DNA of 62,230 nucleotides from Rubrivivax sp. GTDB lineage: Bacteria > Pseudomonadota > Gammaproteobacteria > Burkholderiales > Burkholderiaceae_C. The position numbers and the translations under genes are program-made. Within the stretch, counting starts at the first letter, position 1; every line of letters begins with the position of its first letter. The notes below the pieces were generated by a model. It saw nothing but the letters and a program-made list of their open reading frames with translations, was not told the origin of the DNA and ran no database searches. The DNA is taken from positions 1-62,230 of the forward strand of contig JADMJD010000087.1 of assembly GCA_018780805.1 (NCBI GenBank), in the 5' to 3' direction. Positions 47,386 to 56,325 of the stretch are shown piece by piece.

Positions 47386-48366
47386 TCAAGGCGCGCACTG
47401 CCGCTGACAGGCCCGGCGCAGCACAGCCGCGCCGCCCACCAGCATGAGCGCCCAGGTACCGGGCTCGGGCACGGGGGAGGTCACGGGAAAGACACCCGAG
47501 CTCGAGCTGACCACCGCCCCAGCGGGTGCCACGAAGCTGGCCTGCAGCGTGTGGCCGAAGTCGGCCTCCTTCGTGCCTGGCAGGTCGGTGAGACTGGCAC
47601 TGGTGTACAGCACCAGGTCCCAGTCGAAGTCGCGCCCGGGCTGAAACTGGAACTGCAGGTCCAGCCCGCCCGAAGCCAGATCGCCCGTCGCGGTGCCCGT
47701 GATCGGCAGCGCGCCGCCCGTGGAAAAAAAGTCGTAGCCGCCCGGACCGTCCGCGGTCGACCACTGGCTCCAATTGAGACCGCCCCGCGGCGTCAGCGGC
47801 GTGCCGTTTGTCGACTGGATGGCACCATGCTCGCGCACCGTGAACTGGATGCCGTACGTGGCAGGCCACGGGTCGGCGCTGGTGTTGATCAACACACCCT
47901 CGAGGTGAATGTTGAACGTGGCCATGCCCGATGCGTCCCAATCGAACGAGCCGCCCTGCTCAGAACTGAACGAGAAGCTGTCACCGATCCAGGCGCTGGC
48001 GCTCACCAGCGCGGTTCGGCCCGGCGCCGCAGCGCTGTTGTCTATGCGGGCAGCGGCCCGCAGGCTGCCGCTGGCCATGTCGGCACTGGCGGTGCTGTAC
48101 AGATCGAAGGTCTCGAAGCTGCCGCCATTGCTGACCGAGGCCTGCGTGATGGGCGGCGTCCAGGGCGAATGGTAGAAGTAGCTGCCGTCCGTTCGGGTGG
48201 TCGGCCAGTCGCTGAGGATCGGGCTGCACACCTGGGGGTCTTCACACAGGTAGGCACTGGCCTCGGCTTGGGCAAAGTAGCCGGCGTGTGCCAATGGGGC
48301 CCACGCGATCAGCACGGCGGGCAAGAAGCGCGACGCGGCGATGGTTGGGATGCGGCGGAACTTCAT
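47386..48366 (-). CDS. PEP-CTERM sorted surface protein
   Basis: The 326-residue product has a signal peptide (about 1-28, ending LAHAG) and a beta-rich body with many Ser, Thr and Gly. The C-terminal sorting tail reads VPEPGTWALMLVGGAAVLRRACQRQ. It is exported and anchored or processed by an exosortase. The body has no recognised enzymatic domain. It follows the larger beta-helix PEP-CTERM gene on the same strand by 47 bp, with a GGAGG-like site upstream of an alternative start, so the exact start (48366) is likely but not certain. Confidence 0.87.
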   Translation of the reverse strand: MKFRRIPTIAASRFLPAVLIAWAPLAHAGYFAQAEASAYLCEDPQVCSPILSDWPTTRTDGSYFYHSPWTPPITQASVSNGGSFETFDLYSTASADMASGSLRAAARIDNSAAAPGRTALVSASAWIGDSFSFSSEQGGSFDWDASGMATFNIHLEGVLINTSADPWPATYGIQFTVREHGAIQSTNGTPLTPRGGLNWSQWSTADGPGGYDFFSTGGALPITGTATGDLASGGLDLQFQFQPGRDFDWDLVLYTSASLTDLPGTKEADFGHTLQASFVAPAGAVVSSSSGVFPVTSPVPEPGTWALMLVGGAAVLRRACQRQCAP

Positions 48367-48413
48367 GTTGGTCTCGATCAAGTGAATGTGGAAGGAGGAT
48401 GAGCTGGGTGCCA

Positions 48414-50402
48414 TCAAGCGCTGTGGCCTTGCCCGCGGCGCCGCCGCGCCACGGCCGGCAGCAGCAAGCCCGCCACCCACAAGGCCCAGGTGCCGGGCTC
48501 GGGCACGACGCTGGTCACGCGCAGCGTGATCTCGTGATCGCCGTACTCGACGCTGAAGGGGTTGTCGCCGCCGCCCAGCCAGCTGACGCTGCTGAAGCTG
48601 GAGCCCTCCAAACGCTGGCCGTAGGTGGCTACCACGAAGCTGTCGCCCAGTTGCAGCCCCAGACCCTGCACACCCCAGATCTGCAGGCTGCCATCGAAGC
48701 GGGCATCGCTGGTCACGGCCAGCAGGTCGTGACCGCCCGCCATCAGGTCGATGCGCAGGCTGCCGGTGCTGGACAGCAGCAGGTCACCGTCGATGGTGAG
48801 GGTGCCCGCGGTCCCCACGGCGCCCGGGGTGAGCATGCCGGCGTTGCTGAGTGCGAAGCTGGTGTTGTACGTGCGCACGGTGCCGTTGCCCTGCAACAGC
48901 CCGTCGTTGCGCAGGTTGCTGCCCAGGCCGAAGAGCACTGCGCCGGCCTCGACGGTGACGTCGCCGGTGTTGCTGAACCGGTCGTCCACGCCCATCGCAC
49001 CGGCAGCCACGCGCAGGCTGCCGGCATTGACCAGGCCATAGGCTTCGGTGGTGCCCAGGCCGGAGCGCAGGACCTGGCCTTCGTTCAACACCGTGCCACC
49101 CCCGAGCGTCTTGAAACCCGTGGCCGTGGCCGCGCCAAGGTCGGCAAAGCTGGCGCCGCTGGCGATGTGCAGCACGGCGCTGGGCCAGGCGTCGTGGCCC
49201 GTCTGATAGGCTCGGTCGACGATGAGCCGGCCGTTGCCAGCCGTCCAGGTGCTGTGGCCGCCCAGCTGCAGCGTGTGGCTGAGCGCGATCGACTGGTTGC
49301 CGGTGCCATCGAAGGTGGCCGCACCCAGCACCGTGGTGGTCCCACCCGTGAGACCGAAACCCGTCTCCAGCGTGCCGTTGTTGAACTGCAGTTGCGCGAC
49401 CGAGAGCGCGCCGCGGCCGGCCACGGTGCCACCGTTGAAGGTCAGCATGCCGATCTGCTGCGTGCCTTCAATGGTCAGCCGGCCGGCGTTCATCTGCCAG
49501 TTGCCGGACAGGGCTGCCGCCGCCCGCACCAGGCTGTCGTTGCCGATCACCGTGACCAGGCCGGCGTTGTGGATGGCCCCTGCGCTGATCGTCGTGGCGG
49601 CCAGCAGCAGCTCCGCGCCGGCGGCCACGTGGATCTGGCCGCTGGAGTAGTTCCGCCAGTTGCCGGCCTCCAGACCGAAGGTGCCGGCCTCGATGTGGAG
49701 CGTGCCGGTGTTGTCCAGGCCCCGGACCCAGGTGGTGCCCAGGCCGCTGCGTGTGTAGGCGCCGTCGTTGCGCACGTTGCCGTCACCGCCGCCCAGCACC
49801 TTGTAGCCCGCGGCGCTGGCCGCACCCTGGTCTGCGAAGACACTGCCGCTGGCGATGCGCAGCACGGCGCTGGGCCAGGCATCGTGGCCCGTCTGGTAGG
49901 CCGCGTCGACGATGAGCCGGCCGTTGCCGGCCGTCCAGGTGCTGTGGCCGCCCAGCTGCAGCGTGTGGCTCAGCGCGACCGATTGGTTGCCGGTGCCGTT
50001 GAAGGTGGCCGCACCCAGCACGTTCATCTGGCCGCCTGTCAGGCCGAATCCAGTGGCCACGGTGCCGCCGTTGAAGACCAGGCTGCCCGTGGTCAGGGTG
50101 CCGGTGCCGCTGAGCGTTGCGCCCGGGTTCAGGGTCAGCAGGCCCAGCTCGTAGTGGCCGTCGAGCTGCACGGCACCCGTGCCCGTGCCGTTGATCGTGG
50201 CCGTGTCGTTGGCTCCGGGCACACCCAGCAGCGTCCAGCGCCCGTTGTCGGACCACAGGCCGCTGCCCCCCTGCCATGTGTAGTCCACGGCCCAGGCCGG
50301 TGCGCTCAGCGCGCCGACCAGCAGGGCGATCGGTGCGCCCAGGATCGGTCGGGCTCTGTTCCGCGGCCGTCGTGTGCTGAGGTCTGGGCGTGGTGGGCTC
50401 AT
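48414..50402 (-). CDS. Large PEP-CTERM protein with autotransporter-like beta-helix repeats
   Basis: The product has 662 residues. A long leader with an Arg-rich N-terminus and signal peptide ends near PAWAV. The body resembles autotransporter-associated repeats (WSDNGRWTLLGVPGANDTATING; repeated GTLTTGSLVFNGGTV-like turns), expected to fold as a right-handed beta helix. Two long segments are near-identical and 230 residues apart. The tail is VPEPGTWALWVAGLLLPAVARRRR. It is probably a surface or matrix protein. It is divergent from the BTAD-type activator gene, with 295 bp between starts. Confidence 0.88.
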   Translation of the reverse strand: MSPPRPDLSTRRPRNRARPILGAPIALLVGALSAPAWAVDYTWQGGSGLWSDNGRWTLLGVPGANDTATINGTGTGAVQLDGHYELGLLTLNPGATLSGTGTLTTGSLVFNGGTVATGFGLTGGQMNVLGAATFNGTGNQSVALSHTLQLGGHSTWTAGNGRLIVDAAYQTGHDAWPSAVLRIASGSVFADQGAASAAGYKVLGGGDGNVRNDGAYTRSGLGTTWVRGLDNTGTLHIEAGTFGLEAGNWRNYSSGQIHVAAGAELLLAATTISAGAIHNAGLVTVIGNDSLVRAAAALSGNWQMNAGRLTIEGTQQIGMLTFNGGTVAGRGALSVAQLQFNNGTLETGFGLTGGTTTVLGAATFDGTGNQSIALSHTLQLGGHSTWTAGNGRLIVDRAYQTGHDAWPSAVLHIASGASFADLGAATATGFKTLGGGTVLNEGQVLRSGLGTTEAYGLVNAGSLRVAAGAMGVDDRFSNTGDVTVEAGAVLFGLGSNLRNDGLLQGNGTVRTYNTSFALSNAGMLTPGAVGTAGTLTIDGDLLLSSTGSLRIDLMAGGHDLLAVTSDARFDGSLQIWGVQGLGLQLGDSFVVATYGQRLEGSSFSSVSWLGGGDNPFSVEYGDHEITLRVTSVVPEPGTWALWVAGLLLPAVARRRRGQGHSA
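49161..49330. repeat. Internal direct repeat, copy 1
   Basis: This segment inside the beta-helix PEP-CTERM gene matches 49851-50020 at 158 of 170 positions by direct comparison. The period is 690 bases (230 codons). It encodes GTGNQSIALSHTLQLGGHST and flanking residues. Confidence 0.9.
49851..50020. repeat. Internal direct repeat, copy 2
   Basis: This is the partner of 49161-49330, in the same orientation and reading frame. Most of the 12 differences are silent or conservative, so the copies are either a recent duplication or kept alike by gene conversion. Confidence 0.9.
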
Positions 50403-50697
50403 GTCGTGTTCCTTGCAGTGGGTCAGGGGCGGAGAGGGCCTGCACGTGGCAGCGCTCCGGATTGGGTCGAACAGCCGCGGCGAGCAGCACCGGGTGGACG
50501 GTAGGCGGGGGGGCGTTATCGAAGCGTGATTTCGGCCCGGGGCCGGACCTCGGCGCACCCCCTCTTCGCGGGGTGGCAGGTCGGCCGCCCGGCTGGCCGC
50601 CTGCGGCATGCACGACCCCGCGCGCCACCTCATCGCGCAGGTAAGCTACAGGACCGAATCTGCATGACCCGCACACGGACGGTGTCGTGGCCTGCAC
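50403..50697. other. Divergent regulatory region between PEP-CTERM gene and BTAD activator
   Basis: No gene is supported here. A perfect dyad CGGCCC-G-GGGCCG lies at 50533-50545, and a short CACCCC/GGGGTG stem-loop lies at 50556-50575. An AAGGAAC ribosome-binding site precedes the PEP-CTERM ATG. The dyad is a candidate operator, although GC-rich sequence makes such symmetry more likely by chance. Confidence 0.45.
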
Positions 50698-53600
50698 ATG
50701 TCATCCCGAGCCTCTGCTGCCTGCACTTTCCACCTGCAACTGCTGGGCAACCCGCTGCTCTTTGTCCCGGACAGACCACCGGTGGCGCTGGGCGCTGCAG
50801 ATGCGGCATTGCTGGCCGTGCTGGCGCTGGACGGGCCACAGACCCGCCAGTCGCTGGCCACCATGCTCTGGCCCGACGGCGGTGGGACCAAGGCAGCCGC
50901 CAACCTGCGCCAACGCATCTTCAAGCTCAAGCGGCTGTCTGGCCGCGACGTGGTGGTCGGCGACCGCACGATCACCCTGTCAGACACCCTCTCGCACGAC
51001 CTGCAGAACCACGACGCGCGGGCAGCCGCCGATCCCGGCTTCGGGCGCGACACCCTGCTGGGAACACTGGGCATCAAGCGCAACGACGTGGTGGCCGACT
51101 GGCTGGAGAGCCGCCGCGGCGCCTTGCTGCAGGCCCGTGTCCGGGTACTGGACGAACAGGCCCGGGTGCTGGCCGACCGCGGCGACCTGGATGCGGCGCT
51201 GACGTTTGCCCAGGCCCGCGTGCAAACGCGACCCCTCGATGAAGTGGGTCACCGCACGCTCATCGGCCTGCTGTACCGGCGAAATGACCGCGCCGCGGCG
51301 ATGGCGGCCTACCGCGACTGCGAACAGCTGCTGAAACAGGAGCTGGGCATCGCGCCCAGCCGGCAGACGCAGGAGTTGCTGCACCTGCTGAACAGTGCCC
51401 ATCCCGGCGACCGGCCACCGAGGTCGGTCCCGCTGAGCCTGACGCTGCCACCTGCGCTCGTCGGCCGCGGCCCCGTCTGGCTGGAGATCGAACACGCGCT
51501 GCGGGACGGCGTCGTCCCGCTGCTGGTCGCCGGGCCGGGCGGGGGCAAAACACGCTTGCTGGGCGACTTCGTCGCCAGGAACGCCGGATGGACCTCCGTC
51601 CGGTGTCTGCCCGGTGACGACCAGGTGCCGCTGTGCCTGCTGCAGCGCCTGCTGGAAACCTGCACTGCCGAGTGGGGCCACGCGGCCGCGGTGTCAGCGG
51701 TCGAGGCCATGTGGCCACACCAGGCCATGGCGACCGCGCGGTACAGCCCCCCCACCGCGCAGGCCGTGTCGGCGTTGCTCGCACAGTGGTGCCACGCGGG
51801 CCTGGCAGGCGTGGCCGTCGACGACCTGCAGCATGCAGACGCCCTGTCATTGGCCCTGCTCAGGCCGGCCTGGGCCAGCGTTGCCGCACCGCGCTGGTTG
51901 CTGACATCGCAGCCCGGCGGCCACCACACGCGCGCAACAGCCGCCGCTGTCTGCATCCAGTTGAATCCATTGACCGTGCCTGAGATCGAAAGCCTGATTC
52001 ACAGCCTGAACCTGCCCGGCCTGCCCGGCCAACGGATCGCGCCCAGCCTGCATCGGCGGGTGGGTGGCCGGCCCGGCGCGCTGCTGGCCACGCTGACCGC
52101 GGCGTTCCTCGCGGGTGGCACCGAGGGCGGTCACGTGCCCGACTGGCCCATCCCGCTCCGCACCAGGGCCGGGGTCCGCACCTTGATCGAGGCACTGTCC
52201 CCGAGCGCGCGCGAACTGGCACAACTCGCCGCGCTGGTCGGCACGGACTTTCACGCCGAACTGGCCAGCAGCGTGCTCGGCCTGAGCCTGAACGAGCTCC
52301 ATGCCCCTTGGCAGGAACTGCGGACGATGCTGGAGATGGACGACGCCGGGTCCATGCCGCAGCTGGCCACGGACATCGCGCTGGAGGCGCTTTCATCACC
52401 CGCGCGCCTGTCCCTGCACCTGGCACTGGCTGCGGCGCTGGAGACACGCCAGGCTGACGCAGCCGTGCTGGCCCACCATTGGGAACAGGCTGCGCGATGG
52501 TCAGAGGCGGCCCGCTGCCACGAGCGTGCCGCGCAAGAGTCCCATGCACGTTCCGACCGCCTGGCCCAACGCACGCATTGGCGTCAGGCCGCCAGGCTCT
52601 GGTCTCGCGCAGGCCGTCATGAGGACGCGTTTTCCGCCACCGCATCAGAAGCCGAATGTGCACTGACCGCCGGCTTGCCGGCCGAGTGCGCGCAGCTTTG
52701 CGACACCCTGCAACGGCAGGCGCGGTCGCCTGAAGATTGGGCGCGGGTGCTGCGCTTGCGCGCCTGGGCCCTGGGCTACCAACGGGACTGGCTGGCCGCA
52801 CTGGACGTTGTTGAACAGGCTTTGCCTGCCGCACGACTGGTCGGGAACACCATCTGGCTGTCGGAAATCCTGGGGCTGCAGGCCTGCGCCTTGGCACTGC
52901 TGGGGCGCGGTGTGGAAGCCCAAACCCCATTGGCCGAGCTTCTGGCCATGGACGTGTCCGCTGCCGGCTGGGAACTGCAGCTGAACCATCGTTCGCGCGT
53001 TGCGGACACCTATACCTACCTCTACCACCTGCCGGAAGCGCTGGCGACGATGGAGGCCTGTCTGGCGCTGGCGGAGAGGCCCGAGGCGCAGACCCAACGC
53101 CTGTCCTTGCTCAACAACATCGTGATGTTGCTGTTCCGCGCCGGGCACCCTGCACCAGGGCTTGTGCATGCGCGCCAAGCCGTGAGGCAGGCCGAGCAGA
53201 TCCACCAGCTGGACGGACAGGTCGGCGGGCAGAGCCTGCTTCACCTGGGCATCATGGCGGCCGCGCAAGGGCTCTTTTCCGAAGCCATCGAACGCGCCGA
53301 GCACGGCGTGGCCGTGCTGGGGCAACTCGGATCGCGACAACCCCAGGCGATCGCCAGCAACCACATGGCCTGGCTCTGGTGCTGCCTGGGACAGGGCGCT
53401 CGCGCGCAGCAGGCGCTGGGCGAGGTGCACGAAGACGACGAGCTCTACATCCGCCTGCGTCGGTGGACGCTGCAGGCGCACCTGCACCGGCTTTGCGGTC
53501 TGTCACCGCCCGGTGCCCCGCCCGCTGGCTGGGCGCAATGCAGCGATGCCAATGTCTTGGCCCAGGCGGAAATGGTCATGGCGGATGCGATGGCGCCCCG

Positions 53601-54000
53601 CGACCGCGTGGCCAGATTGGCAGCGATCGAAACACAGTGCGCCAGGACGGCCCATCCTGCGTTGGCGCTGCATGCCCGCTTGCTTCGCATCCAGGCCCAG
53701 GGCAGTCTGGACGTGCACGCAGCCGCCCGGGCCGCTGCCGCCGCAGCCCGACAACTCGCGGACACGACGCCCGTGTCAGCCTACAGGCCTGAAATGCACC
53801 TGATCCTGTACCGGGCGATGACGGCAGTCGGGGACTTCGGCGCCGCGGAGTCACAACTCGACCTGGCCTGGAACTGGGTGCTGGGCGCCGCGAGCGACCA
53901 GGTACCGACCGTCTTCCGCGAAGCCTTCCTGCGGCGCAACCTGGTCAACGTGGCGATACACCAGGCGGTGGATGGCCGCCGCGCGGCCGTCCACCCGTAA
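50698..54000 (+). CDS. Large transcriptional activator: winged helix, BTAD, P-loop ATPase and TPR-like repeats
   Basis: The product has 1100 residues. The N-terminus (about 10-105) looks like an OmpR/SARP winged helix (LAVLALDGPQTRQSLATMLWP, LRQRIFKLKRL). The bacterial transcriptional activation (BTAD) helical region follows (about 115-240; FAQARVQTRPLDEVGHRTLIGLLYRR). A STAND-type ATPase has a P-loop AGPGGGKT (278-285). The C-terminal half is helical TPR-like repeats. There is no LuxR-type HTH at the end. Such proteins switch on a target when the repeats bind a ligand. It is divergent from the beta-helix PEP-CTERM gene, its likely target (inference). Confidence 0.88.
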   Translation: MSSRASAACTFHLQLLGNPLLFVPDRPPVALGAADAALLAVLALDGPQTRQSLATMLWPDGGGTKAAANLRQRIFKLKRLSGRDVVVGDRTITLSDTLSHDLQNHDARAAADPGFGRDTLLGTLGIKRNDVVADWLESRRGALLQARVRVLDEQARVLADRGDLDAALTFAQARVQTRPLDEVGHRTLIGLLYRRNDRAAAMAAYRDCEQLLKQELGIAPSRQTQELLHLLNSAHPGDRPPRSVPLSLTLPPALVGRGPVWLEIEHALRDGVVPLLVAGPGGGKTRLLGDFVARNAGWTSVRCLPGDDQVPLCLLQRLLETCTAEWGHAAAVSAVEAMWPHQAMATARYSPPTAQAVSALLAQWCHAGLAGVAVDDLQHADALSLALLRPAWASVAAPRWLLTSQPGGHHTRATAAAVCIQLNPLTVPEIESLIHSLNLPGLPGQRIAPSLHRRVGGRPGALLATLTAAFLAGGTEGGHVPDWPIPLRTRAGVRTLIEALSPSARELAQLAALVGTDFHAELASSVLGLSLNELHAPWQELRTMLEMDDAGSMPQLATDIALEALSSPARLSLHLALAAALETRQADAAVLAHHWEQAARWSEAARCHERAAQESHARSDRLAQRTHWRQAARLWSRAGRHEDAFSATASEAECALTAGLPAECAQLCDTLQRQARSPEDWARVLRLRAWALGYQRDWLAALDVVEQALPAARLVGNTIWLSEILGLQACALALLGRGVEAQTPLAELLAMDVSAAGWELQLNHRSRVADTYTYLYHLPEALATMEACLALAERPEAQTQRLSLLNNIVMLLFRAGHPAPGLVHARQAVRQAEQIHQLDGQVGGQSLLHLGIMAAAQGLFSEAIERAEHGVAVLGQLGSRQPQAIASNHMAWLWCCLGQGARAQQALGEVHEDDELYIRLRRWTLQAHLHRLCGLSPPGAPPAGWAQCSDANVLAQAEMVMADAMAPRDRVARLAAIETQCARTAHPALALHARLLRIQAQGSLDVHAAARAAAAAARQLADTTPVSAYRPEMHLILYRAMTAVGDFGAAESQLDLAWNWVLGAASDQVPTVFREAFLRRNLVNVAIHQAVDGRRAAVHP

Positions 54001-54103
54001 CGGGCACCGCGGGGAAGCAGGCGCCGACGCCTGTTACCCTTCCCGCCGGTGCGGCGCCTGCGGGTGGGGCGCTGCCCTTTCAGTTTCGACCCTGGGACTC
54101 CTC

Positions 54104-54928
54104 ATGACCTACTGCGTGGGCATCAAACTCGATGCCGGCCTCGTTTTCCTGTCCGACTCGCGCACCAACGCGGGCATGGACCAGATCAGCACCTACCGCA
54201 AGATGATGATCTACGAGCGTGCCGACGACCGCTTCATGGTGTTGCTGTCGGCCGGCAACCTGAGCATCAGCCAGAGCGTGCGCGAGATCCTGCAGGTGGA
54301 AAAACTCGACAACGGAACGGAAGAACCGCTGACCATCTGGAACGCGACCTCGATGTTCGACGCCGTGCGCGTGCTGGGCAGCGCTGTGCGCCGGGTCTAC
54401 GAACAGGACGGCCCGTCGCTGAAGGCCGCGGGGGTGGACTTCAACGCCAGCATGGTCTTCGGCGGCCAGATCAAGGGCGAGCCGATGCGGCTGTTCCTGA
54501 TGTATTCCGCTGGCAACTTCATCGAGGCCACCCGCGAAACCTGTTATTTCCAGGTGGGTGAAAGCAAATACGGCAAACCCATCCTGGACCGTGTGCTGAC
54601 ACCATCGACGCCGCTGGACGAAGCTGCCAAATGTGCGCTGGTGTCGATGGACAGCACGCTGAAATCCAACCTGGGCGTGGGCCTGCCGCTGGACCTGCTG
54701 GTCTACCGTGAAGGCAGCTTCCAGACCGATCAGGTGGTCTGCATCGACGAGCAGAACCCGTATTTCCGCATGATCCACGACACCTGGGGCCAGCGCCTGC
54801 GCGAGGTGTTCGAAAGCATCGACGACCCGCGCTGGGACGGTGGCGACACGGCGCACCCGCTGATGAGCCCGCTGAGGCGCTACGAACCGATGCGCAAGAT
54901 CCGGCACCCGGGTGAGCGCATCGTCTGA
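54104..54928 (+). CDS. Anbu-type proteasome-like peptidase
   Basis: The product has 274 residues. MTYCVGIKLDAGLVFLSDSR is the start of the Anbu family (ancestral beta subunit): after Met removal Thr1 is exposed, Asp17 lies in LSDSR and Lys32 in YRKMM, the expected catalytic set. Anbu forms helical or ring assemblies in the cytoplasm; its protease activity in cells is uncertain. Its usual neighbours (circularly permuted ATP-grasp, alpha-E and transglutaminase-like genes) are not adjacent here. It is 103 bp downstream of the BTAD activator on the same strand. Confidence 0.9.
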   Translation: MTYCVGIKLDAGLVFLSDSRTNAGMDQISTYRKMMIYERADDRFMVLLSAGNLSISQSVREILQVEKLDNGTEEPLTIWNATSMFDAVRVLGSAVRRVYEQDGPSLKAAGVDFNASMVFGGQIKGEPMRLFLMYSAGNFIEATRETCYFQVGESKYGKPILDRVLTPSTPLDEAAKCALVSMDSTLKSNLGVGLPLDLLVYREGSFQTDQVVCIDEQNPYFRMIHDTWGQRLREVFESIDDPRWDGGDTAHPLMSPLRRYEPMRKIRHPGERIV

Positions 54929-54948
54929 GGTCTGTGTGGGCACGGAGA

Positions 54949-54968
54949 AGATGACAAACATGTCATCT
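54949..54968. promoter_or_regulatory. Candidate operator upstream of the DUF4148 gene
   Basis: AGATGACA-AACA-TGTCATCT is a perfect 8-bp inverted repeat with a 4-base spacer, in a more AT-rich stretch about 120 bases before the DUF4148 ATG. It looks like a binding site for a dimeric regulator, or a terminator for the Anbu gene. Confidence 0.4.
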
Positions 54969-55087
54969 GCGTGTTCGGGAAAGTTCGGCTGCGGTTTCTA
55001 CAGTTCATTCCATGGCGGGGCGATACAGAGCCTCTCCATCGAGAGAACCCCGCAACAAACCCTGAACCCATCCCCAAGGAGCCCACC

Positions 55088-55480
55088 ATGACCACCACCC
55101 GCATCACCACCGTCGCCGCCCTGATCTCTGCCGCTGTCCTGACCTTCGCCGCCCCGCTGGCGATGGCCCAGGAAGCCACCCCCGACACCTGGCAGCAAGT
55201 GACGTCCAGCGTTTCGCGCGAAGCCGTGCGCGCCGAGGCCGTCGCCGCACTGAAAGCCGGCGAGATCGAACGTGGCGAAGCCTCCATCGACCGCAGCAAC
55301 TTCCGCCCCACGCTGAGCCGCGTGCAAGTGGCCGCCGAAGCGCGTGAAGCGCTGCGCCTGGGTGTGCTGAGCTTCGGCGAAGGCCCGGCCTACCAGGTGA
55401 CGCCGGCCCAGGCCGACGCCATCCGCATGGCCGGCCAGAAGGCCATCGGCCAGACCACGCTGGCTCAAACCAGCCGCTGA
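55088..55480 (+). CDS. DUF4148 secreted small protein
   Basis: The 130-residue product has a signal peptide (about 1-27, ending LAMAQ). The mature part has SREAVRAEAVAALKAGEIERGE, the DUF4148 pattern found mostly in Burkholderiales periplasmic proteins. Function is unknown. AAGGAG lies 7 bases ahead of ATG 55088. The last 16 bases overlap the 3' end of a PEP-CTERM gene on the other strand. Confidence 0.9.
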   Translation: MTTTRITTVAALISAAVLTFAAPLAMAQEATPDTWQQVTSSVSREAVRAEAVAALKAGEIERGEASIDRSNFRPTLSRVQVAAEAREALRLGVLSFGEGPAYQVTPAQADAIRMAGQKAIGQTTLAQTSR

Positions 55481-56325
55481 ACGGCCGCCCTGCGCTGCAG
55501 GGCCAGCGCCAGCAGCCCACCGGCCATCAGTGCCCAGCCTTCGGGCTCGGGCACCGGGGCCAGGAAGTCGTGGCCGCTGGCGCCCACGGTGTTGAGTCCG
55601 GCGACCGAGGGCCGCAGGCTGTAGCCGGCCGAGTGGCCCAGGTCGGCCTCGACCCAGCGCCCCAGCGTGGCGTACGCGTCCACCGAGGCACCCACGTTCA
55701 GGGCACCGCTCAGCGCCAGGCTGTGGCCGACCACCGTGTCCAGCACCAGCGTGTAGCGGCCGCCCGCATCACGTGACACGTCCCAGCTGAACGACACCTC
55801 CTGGAAGCTGGTCAGGTCGCGCAACAACACGTTGGCCAGGCCGAAGGCCGAGAGGTAGCCGCCGCTTTCATACGACGGCGAACTGAGGTGGCCGCTGACG
55901 TCGAAGTCCACCTCGTAGCGGACGGGCGTGCCCACGGCCAGGCCAGCGCCGGTCACGTGGATGGTGTCGTAGAAGCTGCCGTCCACACGGCCTCCGGCAT
56001 AACCGGTGGTCACCACGGTGCCGTCGATGGTGCAGCACACCGGGTAGCTGGCGGCCGCATAGCCGCGCAGCAGACCGATCTCGCCCTCAAACCGCGCGAT
56101 GGCGTCGCCGCCGTTGTCCACCACGGCCGTGCGCTGCACCTGCTGCATGGTCGTGGCCGCTGCATCGTTGAGCAGGTAGACGTCGTCAACGTTGTAGAAC
56201 GCCTGCCCGGGACCAGGCGTGAACATCACCGCGGTCGCGTTCACAAAACCCGTCAGCTGCCAGGTCTGGGCCTGGGCAGGCGCGGCGACCCACATCGCTG
56301 CGCCGATCCACAGCAGCGCCTTCAT
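55465..56325 (-). CDS. PEP-CTERM sorted surface protein
   Basis: The product has 286 residues. The signal peptide ends PAQAQ (about 1-20), a beta-rich body follows, and the tail is VPEPEGWALMAGGLLALALQRRAA. Two adjacent Cys (YPVCCTIDG) are the only cysteines visible and may form a disulfide with each other or a partner. It is translated from an ATG overlapping the stop of the upstream PEP-CTERM gene (ATGA, 56322-56325). It is the last gene of the sigma-kinase-PEP-CTERM run. Confidence 0.88.
   Translation of the reverse strand: MKALLWIGAAMWVAAPAQAQTWQLTGFVNATAVMFTPGPGQAFYNVDDVYLLNDAAATTMQQVQRTAVVDNGGDAIARFEGEIGLLRGYAAASYPVCCTIDGTVVTTGYAGGRVDGSFYDTIHVTGAGLAVGTPVRYEVDFDVSGHLSSPSYESGGYLSAFGLANVLLRDLTSFQEVSFSWDVSRDAGGRYTLVLDTVVGHSLALSGALNVGASVDAYATLGRWVEADLGHSAGYSLRPSVAGLNTVGASGHDFLAPVPEPEGWALMAGGLLALALQRRAAVQRLV

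Noticed and set aside
48408..48413. TGGCAC upstream of the PEP-CTERM gene as a sigma-54 -24 element
   Set aside because: No TTGC-type -12 element follows at the required spacing.
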